Notes under the pieces: generated by a model
What the model was told of the DNA's origin: nothing
Databases searched by the model: none
Seen by the model: only the letters and a program-made list of their open reading frames with translations
Shown: positions 48,869 through 55,135 of the stretch, piece after piece
Position numbering within the stretch: position 1 is the first letter of the stretch
How the letters are laid out: every line of letters begins with the position of its first letter
Assembly (NCBI RefSeq): GCF_025148285.1
Contig: NZ_CP102268.1
Coordinates: 372,001-436,000 of the forward strand
Direction: 5' to 3'
DNA from: Marvinbryantia formatexigens DSM 14469
Lineage (GTDB): Bacteria > Bacillota > Clostridia > Lachnospirales > Lachnospiraceae
Length of the DNA: 64,000 nt
Translations under genes and position numbers: made by a program

Positions 48869-49518
48869 TCCCCGCTCACCTCCTTCTCCCTGTAAAAAGT
48901 ATGGTTTCCGTGTGTGAATAGCTTTTCAAGGTTCCTGCTGTGCCAGGTACTTTCTCCTGGAGCCGGAGTCCGTTCAAAGTAAAGGGCCCCCTGGCTCTCA
49001 TTCCAGTGGTTCTCAACCAGACGCAGTGCTGCCAGGCAGTCATCATCCGGCTCCACCCAGTCGTAACGTCCGTCGCTGTAAGAAGTAAAGGCGTTCTCCT
49101 GGGTAACAACTTCGCGGATCGTGTCCGGGAACTGTTCGGACCATACCCGGTTAAGGATAACCAGAATAACAAGTGCCTTTCCTTCCGTATCTTCTCCCTC
49201 TGCTTCCGCCATAGCCATCTTCGTCAATATATAGGCATCTTCTGTATCGTAATCCAGGCTTCCAATAATCGGCGTTTCCGTCACGACTTCCGCTTCTGAT
49301 TCCGTTTCTGGTTCCGTTACAATCTGAACGGCGGCCGGTACGGTCTTAACGGTTGGCGCCGCTGGCTCTGCCGATCTTCTCGCTGCTGCCAGGGAAACAA
49401 AAGTAGACGCTGCGGTTATTGTTACGGTTATAATTCCTACGTATAGGATCCGGCGCTTAATTTGCTGCTGCCGCCTTCTGCGCCGCCGTATGGCGCGTTT
49501 TCTCTGCTCTGTTTTCAA
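48865..49518 (-). CDS. Membrane-anchored cell wall hydrolase (SleB family)
   Basis: The 217-residue protein from TTG 49518 (AGGAGG eight bases before; a GTG at 49527 is also possible) has a basic N-terminus, one membrane helix (about residues 24-42, ILYVGIITVTITAASTFVSL), a linker, and a C-terminal SleB/hydrolase_2 domain (LTKMAMAEAEGEDTEGKALV, ending WHSRNLEKLFTHGNHTFY). Such enzymes cut peptidoglycan. It lies in the early region, unlike the endolysin, so it may act in infection, lysogeny or entry exclusion. Confidence 0.85.
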   Translation of the reverse strand: MKTEQRKRAIRRRRRRQQQIKRRILYVGIITVTITAASTFVSLAAARRSAEPAAPTVKTVPAAVQIVTEPETESEAEVVTETPIIGSLDYDTEDAYILTKMAMAEAEGEDTEGKALVILVILNRVWSEQFPDTIREVVTQENAFTSYSDGRYDWVEPDDDCLAALRLVENHWNESQGALYFERTPAPGESTWHSRNLEKLFTHGNHTFYREKEVSGE

Positions 49519-49645
49519 CTCCTCCACCTCCTTCCAAAATCTCCGCCAGAAGGCGGTAGACCGTCGCTGTAGCCTCTGTGTACGGAATACAGAAGCCCTC
49601 TATACTGTCAAGAACGCGGCCGTCTGATAAGATATGTTTAATCAT
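49457..49645 (-). CDS. Small hypothetical protein
   Basis: A 62-residue frame from ATG 49645, overlapping the stop of the long Cys-rich gene (ATGATTAA) and the SleB gene by 62 bases. The product (start MIKHILSDGRVLDSIEGFCI) has a YTEATATVYRLLAEILEG helix and a polar tail. Its coupling supports expression; the function is unknown. Confidence 0.5.
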   Translation of the reverse strand: MIKHILSDGRVLDSIEGFCIPYTEATATVYRLLAEILEGGGGVENRAEKTRHTAAQKAAAAN

Positions 49646-51383
49646 CCTCGTCCGCCTCCTTTACGCTGTTATAAAGAAGCTGCAGGGCGTCTGTCAAAAT
49701 CCGCTGCTTTTGCATAAGGTTGTCCGGCATCCCGGCGTCCCTGTATGCCTGCAAGTCCTTTTCGTGGTCCTTAAGAAGCATCCAAACGTCGAACGGTTCA
49801 TAGTGCTCTGGATCCTGCTCTACGATCTCGCCCTCCTGGTTCTCGCTTTTGGTTTCTTCCTCCGGCTCCCCGGTCTCCCCGCGTTCATCCCCGGTCACTG
49901 CTGCCTCCTGGGCCGGATCATTCTTCGGCTCGTCCTGTACTTCTACGGCCTCCGGATCTGTTTCGATCTCCGAGTGCTCTTCAAGTATCTGCAGCAGCTT
50001 TGTGGTGTATTTTCCCCAGGTAATCTGCAAAGCCGCGCCCAGTCCGCTCAAAGAAAAGCATATTTTATCCGGATAACAATTCCATAAAAGCCCGTTCCCA
50101 TCGTTTCCGCTGTCATAGGATTCTCCATGCTCCTTTTTAAGCATCTTTGTAATGTCGGCTGGTTTCTTCGTTTTAATGGTTTCTTTCTCTCCCGAATACA
50201 AGTTCTTATAGAAAGCCGTTATAAACTCCGGCTCTTTCTCCTTTAAAAGCTCCTTCTTTTCCCGATCCGACTTCGGCTCCTCAACTTCCCGAAAATCGGC
50301 GTCTATAATTTCCGGCGCTTTTTCTTCCGGCGTGAACCTTGCGGCTGCTGCTTCCTCTGCCTGCCGCTCCTTTTCCTGGTACTCCGTAAGGCGTTTTACA
50401 ATCTGCACCCAGGTAAGCTCCTTTTTATGATTGATCCGGATTCCCCTGGCGCTCCCCTGGTAGTCCTTAAGCTCCCGACCGCCGCCTCCACCAGCGTTGC
50501 GGTATCTCCGTTTCAAGGCCTCGGCCTTGATCTGGTCGCTGGTTTTAAAACCGGCCCATTTATAAAATGCCACTATGTCCTTTTCGGTCGGCTCCGGCCG
50601 CTCTGCCTCGCGTTCGCGTTCTTCCTGGCGCCGCGCTGCCTCCTGCGCCTTGCGCTCCCCATCGTCCTTTTTCTTTGCGACGTCGCAACGGTTAAAACAG
50701 GTTTTATGTTCGCAATAAAGGCAACAGGGATCCGGTTCTCCGTCGCCTGCTCTTACCGGCGCCAGCTCCTGATGCAATAACTGGCACTCGTCTTTATACA
50801 TGCTGAACCGTATTCTTCTTTTCCATTCTTCGCTGTTAAGCTGCGAACAAGGAAACGGGTTTCCCAGGGTGGCCGTCCGGCAGTATCTCTCCTCCTGCCT
50901 TATGCCGCATTCCCTGCTACAAGAAAAGCAATCATACTTGCCGCCACCACATCCGGGCGTGGTAAGCAGCGAACCTTCCGGCCGGACTGTCTTTGGAAGT
51001 CCGAAGAAGGAAAGCGGCTCCTCCTGCTTCTTTTTCATGGCCCGTATTTCCCGGACCGTCGTTTCTTTCGTTATCTTCTCCAGCTCCTCATCCGGAAGCC
51101 CTAACATTTCCTGTAATTTACTTACGCCCATTCCGATGTACTTCTCGGCCATGTGCTCGCCGCCGTCTATGGAAAAGCGGGCGTTGATCGCCATAAACCG
51201 GCTCGCACTGGAAGTGCTTAAGCCGTACTCGCCTTTTGCAAATTCCCAGATGCTTTTATATCCGTCCTCAACAAAAAGCGCGTTCTCGCTGATCTGCCGC
51301 AAGAAATAGCCAACCATAAAGAAGTCCTCAGCGGCGTTGTTTAAGTGGGTAGTAATTCCGCTTTTCAGCTCCTCATATTCCAT
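49638..51383 (-). CDS. Large phage early protein with HTH-like and Cys-rich regions
   Basis: A 581-residue protein. Residues 1-95 resemble DNA-binding segments of phage replication or partition proteins (SIWEFAKGEYGLSTSSASRF, GVSKLQEMLGLPDEELEKI). Residues about 140-235 contain a cluster of some 14 Cys and His residues (CGGGKYDCFSCSRECG and CCLYCEHKTCFNRC), probably two or more metal-binding sites. The second half is charged, with coiled coil and acidic repeats (EEETKSENQEGEIVEQ). I cannot name a family. It is among the first early genes transcribed, suggesting a role in host takeover or replication initiation. Confidence 0.7.
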   Translation of the reverse strand: MEYEELKSGITTHLNNAAEDFFMVGYFLRQISENALFVEDGYKSIWEFAKGEYGLSTSSASRFMAINARFSIDGGEHMAEKYIGMGVSKLQEMLGLPDEELEKITKETTVREIRAMKKKQEEPLSFFGLPKTVRPEGSLLTTPGCGGGKYDCFSCSRECGIRQEERYCRTATLGNPFPCSQLNSEEWKRRIRFSMYKDECQLLHQELAPVRAGDGEPDPCCLYCEHKTCFNRCDVAKKKDDGERKAQEAARRQEEREREAERPEPTEKDIVAFYKWAGFKTSDQIKAEALKRRYRNAGGGGGRELKDYQGSARGIRINHKKELTWVQIVKRLTEYQEKERQAEEAAAARFTPEEKAPEIIDADFREVEEPKSDREKKELLKEKEPEFITAFYKNLYSGEKETIKTKKPADITKMLKKEHGESYDSGNDGNGLLWNCYPDKICFSLSGLGAALQITWGKYTTKLLQILEEHSEIETDPEAVEVQDEPKNDPAQEAAVTGDERGETGEPEEETKSENQEGEIVEQDPEHYEPFDVWMLLKDHEKDLQAYRDAGMPDNLMQKQRILTDALQLLYNSVKEADEDD

Positions 51384-51395
51384 TCTGCTCCTCCT

Positions 51396-51863
51396 TTACT
51401 GTGTGACCTTGTCCTTTATGCGCTCCTGCCAGTCCGAATAAATGCAGACGCATCGGTATGTACTGTTACTTGTTCCGGGAACTGCAACGGCTGGGGTATA
51501 CTCTACTTTTCCGCTGAGTAGCTTCGCGGTCCGGATGGCCTCAATTCCGGCCAGGTACTTCCTGGTGCAGCGGGCGTTTAATTTCTGCCTGCTGCAGAAT
51601 GTATTGAACTCCTCCACCGGGATCCGGTATTCTCCGTTTACGGTCTCCCGGCCTTTTGTGATCTCCGTCAAAAACTGCGCCGTATCAATCAGAAACGCCT
51701 GCTTTGTAAGCGCCTTCCACTCTGCCATCTCGTCAAGACCTCCAATGTCAAGCCCGGCCTTGCTGAAAATGTCCCAGATTATCGGCATCCGGTCCTCCGG
51801 AACTGTTGAAACAATCTTAGCGATCTGTATCGCCGTCTTTAAATCAAGGTTTTCTTTCTCCAT
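51396..51863 (-). CDS. Hypothetical early protein
   Basis: A 155-residue, mostly helical protein (DLKTAIQIAKIVSTVPEDRM) with a NTFCSRQKLNARCTRKYLAG helix-turn-helix-like segment at about residues 88-107, which suggests DNA binding. Function unknown. It lies between the micro-ORF at 51909 and the long Cys-rich gene. Confidence 0.6.
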   Translation of the reverse strand: MEKENLDLKTAIQIAKIVSTVPEDRMPIIWDIFSKAGLDIGGLDEMAEWKALTKQAFLIDTAQFLTEITKGRETVNGEYRIPVEEFNTFCSRQKLNARCTRKYLAGIEAIRTAKLLSGKVEYTPAVAVPGTSNSTYRCVCIYSDWQERIKDKVTQ

Positions 51864-51908
51864 AATGTTTCCTTCTGCCCGCCTTACGCGGGACTTTGCT
51901 CAAAGTGT

Positions 51909-51965
51909 TTATAGCTGGCTCCAGCCGCCCCGTCCGCCAAAACTGAACTGACCGGTCTTCCTCAT
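51909..51965 (-). CDS. Micro-ORF, 18 residues
   Basis: ATG 51965 overlaps the stop of the upstream gene as ATGA and is seven bases behind GGAAGGAG. It encodes MRKTGQFSFGGRGGWSQL: very short and Gly/aromatic-rich. The ribosome site may instead reflect the end of the upstream gene, so translation is uncertain. Confidence 0.35.
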   Translation of the reverse strand: MRKTGQFSFGGRGGWSQL

Positions 51966-52159
51966 ATGTCCGCTCCTTCCGTCATCTCGGCAGAAGGTTC
52001 CTCGCTGCTTAACCTTTCCTGCGCTTCCATGCCTGCCATATAGGCAATCACAATCTCCTTTTTTTCCTTTGGAAGCTTGGAGTACAGTTCTGCAAATTTG
52101 CGGGTATCATTTAACATCGAACTTTTAAAACCCACTTTTTCCGTTGTCCTGCAAGTCAT
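51962..52159 (-). CDS. Small early protein (first leftward gene)
   Basis: The 65-residue product (start MTCRTTEKVGFKSSMLNDTR) is helical in its middle (YSKLPKEKKEIVIAYMAGME, a pattern also found in phage repressor C-termini) and acidic at the end. It is the first gene behind the strong leftward promoter and could be an antirepressor or Cro-like regulator, but there is no clear helix-turn-helix. Confidence 0.6.
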   Translation of the reverse strand: MTCRTTEKVGFKSSMLNDTRKFAELYSKLPKEKKEIVIAYMAGMEAQERLSSEEPSAEMTEGADI

Positions 52160-52195
52160 GTTGAAGTCCCCTTTCTTTTTGTTGAATTTACGACT

Positions 52196-52224
52196 ATTAT
52201 ATGTCCTTAAATATATATTGTCAA
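52196..52224 (-). promoter_or_regulatory. Consensus leftward early promoter of prophage B
   Basis: On the minus strand TTGACA (52224-52219) and TATAAT (52201-52196) are exactly 17 bp apart. It would drive the whole leftward early region. The spacer contains TTTAAGGAC, which also appears in near copies at 52238 (TTTAAGAAC) and 52260 (ATGAGGAC), probably repressor operators. Confidence 0.85.
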
Positions 52225-52253
52225 TGTTTTTTTGTTGATTTAAGAACTTTTTG

Positions 52254-52283
52254 TTGACATGAGGACTTTATTCATGCTATCCT
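52254..52283 (+). promoter_or_regulatory. Repressor promoter of prophage B
   Basis: TTGACA (52254-52259) and TATCCT (52278-52283) are 18 bp apart, upstream of the repressor GTG at 52308. The -35 hexamer lies inside one of three direct repeats of the form TTTTTGTTGA-N2-T-N-A-N-GAC (starting about 52178, 52228 and 52249), which suggests autoregulation. Confidence 0.65.
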
Positions 52284-52307
52284 ATTGCATAGGAAGGAGG
52301 TCATAAC

Positions 52308-52850
52308 GTGAATGTAAACGAACGCATAAAAAAAGTGCGAAAAACCCTCGAACTTACGCAGCAGGAATTTGGCGAGCGTATAGGAATTAAAAGAAATAGT
52401 GTTGCTTTAATTGAAAATGGACGCAATACTTCTGATCAAACTATATTTGCCATCTGCCGTGAGTTTAACGTCCGGGAAGAATGGTTAAGGGAAGGTACCG
52501 GGGAAATGTTTAAAGCTGCCCCCAACACCGCGTTGGATGCTCTGGCCGAAGAATACGGTTACTCTCGTCGCGACTATGTTGTCGTTGAAAAATTTTCAAA
52601 CCTCAGCCGCCGCGAGCGTGATGTGATTTTAGACTTCCTTGCGGATGTCGCCGCAGGATGTGCTGATATCGATAGCCCAGAATTTCCTGCAGAGAATCCC
52701 GGTAAAATTGATATAGAAGCCGAAGTTGCAGCCTACCGGCGTAGTCTAGAACTTCAAGAAAAAGCAAGTGGAAAATCATCTGCTTTACCTGGTATAAACG
52801 CCGCTACCAGCAAAAGCATTGTTTATCACGAAAATGAAAAGGAGGCCTAA
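52308..52850 (+). CDS. XRE-family repressor of prophage B
   Basis: A 180-residue protein starting at GTG 52308 behind AAGGAGGT. Residues 4-65 are an XRE helix-turn-helix (RKTLELTQQEFGERIGIKRN, SVALIENGRNTSDQTIFAIC), then REEWLREGTGEMFK, typical of phage repressors. The C-terminal half is helical and lacks S24 peptidase motifs, so induction should not be by LexA-type self-cleavage. It diverges from the early promoter and is followed by the secreted cargo gene four bases after its stop. Confidence 0.85.
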   Translation: MNVNERIKKVRKTLELTQQEFGERIGIKRNSVALIENGRNTSDQTIFAICREFNVREEWLREGTGEMFKAAPNTALDALAEEYGYSRRDYVVVEKFSNLSRRERDVILDFLADVAAGCADIDSPEFPAENPGKIDIEAEVAAYRRSLELQEKASGKSSALPGINAATSKSIVYHENEKEA

Positions 52851-52853
52851 CAT

Positions 52854-53417
52854 ATGTTAAAAAGAAAAAAACTTATTGCCCTTATAATCGTTACAGCACT
52901 TATGTGTGAAAATATGGTTCCTGCATATGCTTCTTTGACCGAAGAAGAAAGCGAAACGGAGGCGGCTATTTTTACGTATGCGAAACCGAAAGATGAAGGA
53001 TTCTATGATCTGAAGCTCAGTTTAACCAAAAGTAGTGAAGTTCCTTCCGAAGAAACGGAATCAGAATTGAAAGATGAGACAATCCAAGTCGATTATAGAG
53101 GAGCAATCAGTGATGATGTTACTGGGAACTGGCGCCTTTCCTTTGTTTCCACAGAAAAGGAAATAGGAGATTACGCCCTAAATTTTGCTGAAGAATTTCT
53201 CACCTCAAGTGATGAAATCCACGCTATCATTAATACAACTCGTATGGAAACATATCGAATTAAAGAAGTGCTGTCAAATACGATTAGCATATCGGTGTTT
53301 GAATATGTGGACGGTGAAGAGCATAGTGCCAAGACACTCTTTGGTGGAAATCTGCTTAAAGATTATTGGCTTTATACTGACACCGGAGAAATCGAAGATA
53401 TAATGAATGAAGAATAA
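52854..53417 (+). CDS. Secreted protein expressed from the lysogen (cargo)
   Basis: A 187-residue protein with a Sec signal peptide (basic MLKRKKLIA, hydrophobic to about residue 19, likely cleavage after PAYAS) and a small acidic mature domain (SDDVTGNWRLSFVSTEKEIG, then ISISVFEYVDGEEHSAKTLF). It is coupled to the repressor gene and so made in the lysogenic state, a typical moron position. Function unknown; the parallel gene in element A is also secreted. Confidence 0.72.
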   Translation: MLKRKKLIALIIVTALMCENMVPAYASLTEEESETEAAIFTYAKPKDEGFYDLKLSLTKSSEVPSEETESELKDETIQVDYRGAISDDVTGNWRLSFVSTEKEIGDYALNFAEEFLTSSDEIHAIINTTRMETYRIKEVLSNTISISVFEYVDGEEHSAKTLFGGNLLKDYWLYTDTGEIEDIMNEE

Positions 53418-53472
53418 AAATCCCTGGGTACTTAATACAAAGGAGCCCCTACTAATGTAGCAAAAAACGAAA

Positions 53473-53580
53473 CCCCGCCCGGTCGTTGGCGCGACCATGT
53501 GGGCGGGGCGGCTGGCAATGCTGTAAGGCATTTTCAGCCATGCTATAAAGCACTCCGAGCAAGTGTTATTATAGCATGGC
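53473..53580 (+). other. Structured leader upstream of the serine recombinase
   Basis: Two strong inverted repeats are present. CCCCGCCC (53473-53480) pairs with GGGCGGGG (53501-53508), with an inner GGTCG/CGACC. GCCATGCTATAA (53537-53548) and TTATAGCATGGC (53569-53580) are perfect 12-bp inverted copies with an inner CACT/AGTG pair. No gene is present. It could be an RNA control element for the recombinase, a terminator for the cargo gene, or a protein-binding site. Confidence 0.6.
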
Positions 53581-53602
53581 CCGGCCGAAAACACAAGAAG
53601 GC

Positions 53603-53627
53603 AAGGGCTATTTTTATGCCCTTTTTT
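53603..53627 (+). terminator. Intrinsic terminator in the recombinase leader
   Basis: AAGGGC (53603-53608) pairs with GCCCTT (53618-53623) and a T run follows, ending eight bases before the recombinase ribosome site. A terminator between leader and start codon suggests attenuation of recombinase expression, or insulation from the upstream lysogeny transcript. Confidence 0.65.
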
Positions 53628-53644
53628 AAAGGTGGTGCTATAAT

Positions 53645-55135
53645 ATGAAAACAGAAAAAAACGGGATTCCTCTATCTGTGGCTGTGAAATCCTTTGAAAA
53701 TGTAGCTGACCTCTATATCCGGGTATCAACAACCGAACAGGCAGAAGAAGGGTACAGCGTGGAAGCCCAGGAAGCGAAACTCCAGGCATATTGTAAAGCC
53801 ATGAGCTATACAATAAACCGGGTCTGCATAGATCCTGGTTACTCCGGCACGTCAATGGACCGGCCCGGTCTCCAGGAACTTATAACGGACGTCCGTTCCA
53901 ATCGTTGTAAAAAAATACTTGTCTGGAAGCTGGACCGGCTTTCCCGCTCTCAGAAGGATACACTTATTCTTTTAGAAGATGTGTTCCTGGCTAATAGTTG
54001 TGACTTCATTTCTGTTATGGAAAGCTTCGATACATCCACGCCATTCGGTCGGTGTATTGTTGGAATCCTGGCAGCTTTCGCTCAAATGGAACGAGAAAAC
54101 ATCCGCATCCGGACTACTCTTGGTCGCGTTGAGAAAATTCGTAAAGGATACTTTTCCGGATCCCATGCTCCACTCGGCTATAAATTCAAAGATGGATGCA
54201 ATGAATTGCTCGTAAATCCTTACACTTCTATTATGGTTCGCGAAGTATTCCGCTTATTTCTGAGCGGCACCGGGCTTAGTGCAATCGGTCGCTATATGCT
54301 GGACAAATATGGACCTGGCCAGTACGACTGGGCAAAAAATACGGCAATCCGGCGCATACTATCAAATCCCGTTTATATGGGTAAAGTCCGCTTAAACGGG
54401 GAACTGTTTGACGGAATCCATGAAGCAATTATAAGCGAAACTGACTGGTATATGGCTGCTGCTCTTCTTGAACATAACAAAGCCATTGATAAACGCTCCT
54501 ACCGATATGCTCTGGGAACGCCTGGCCGTGGGGATAATCTGTTGACAGGTCTGTTATTTTGCGGTGATTGCGGAGCCCGCATGTATGCCAGAAAGGTGTC
54601 AAAAACGAAGAAAAAATATATATGTCATTCTGTGGCCCGCACCTCTGCAGCTATGATAAAATCGAATCATTGTTCCAACCGATTACATCCGTATACCGTG
54701 GAAGAACTGGATGCCGTGATTATTAATGAAATTAAAAAGCTTTCCATTGACCGGTCTTATTTTGATTCGATGGTGGAACGCTGCCGTGATGAAAAGCCAT
54801 TGGATTTTTCTGCTATACAGGAACGCATAGCAGAAATAGATAAGCAGACCGGAAGGCTGCTAAATATTTATCAGACCGGTCTTGTCTGTCTGGAAGAGAT
54901 AAGCGCGCGCCTGGGTACTCTTAAAGAAGAAAAAGAAAAGCTCCAGCAGAACCTTCTTTCTTCAGATTCTGCCACAGCTTCCTGTTCTCTGGACGCAACC
55001 TGGAAAAGCTTGCAGGGTTTCTCTGCCATCATAGCTTCCGGCGATCTGGAAGCTATGCAACGGCTTATTCATTCCCTTATAGACAAAGTTGTTGTGCTAA
55101 ATAACGATATTACTATTTACTGGTCGTTCTGCTGA
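53645..55135 (+). CDS. Large serine recombinase (phage integrase)
   Basis: A 496-residue large serine recombinase. The resolvase domain has the nucleophile serine in YIRVSTTEQ (about residue 28), DPGYSGTSMDRPGLQELITD, and LDRLSRSQ (about 97-104). A recombinase domain (about 170-270) includes SAIGRYMLDKYGPG. The zinc ribbon (about 300-345) has CGDCGARMYARK and later Cys pairs, followed by a coiled-coil (about 390-450). It should integrate prophage B into rlmD; its 3' end overlaps the rlmD stop region by 19 bases, which puts the right attachment site next to it. Confidence 0.93.
   Translation: MKTEKNGIPLSVAVKSFENVADLYIRVSTTEQAEEGYSVEAQEAKLQAYCKAMSYTINRVCIDPGYSGTSMDRPGLQELITDVRSNRCKKILVWKLDRLSRSQKDTLILLEDVFLANSCDFISVMESFDTSTPFGRCIVGILAAFAQMERENIRIRTTLGRVEKIRKGYFSGSHAPLGYKFKDGCNELLVNPYTSIMVREVFRLFLSGTGLSAIGRYMLDKYGPGQYDWAKNTAIRRILSNPVYMGKVRLNGELFDGIHEAIISETDWYMAAALLEHNKAIDKRSYRYALGTPGRGDNLLTGLLFCGDCGARMYARKVSKTKKKYICHSVARTSAAMIKSNHCSNRLHPYTVEELDAVIINEIKKLSIDRSYFDSMVERCRDEKPLDFSAIQERIAEIDKQTGRLLNIYQTGLVCLEEISARLGTLKEEKEKLQQNLLSSDSATASCSLDATWKSLQGFSAIIASGDLEAMQRLIHSLIDKVVVLNNDITIYWSFC

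Noticed and set aside
45272-49645. Considered whether the early small genes encode an anti-CRISPR or defence system
   Set aside because: No recognised anti-CRISPR, Aca-type regulator linked to one, or defence-domain set is visible; the order fits ordinary phage replication genes.
53274-53855. 193-residue minus-strand frame over the recombinase leader
   Set aside because: It spans the inverted repeats and the recombinase start in antisense; composition is that of a chance frame.
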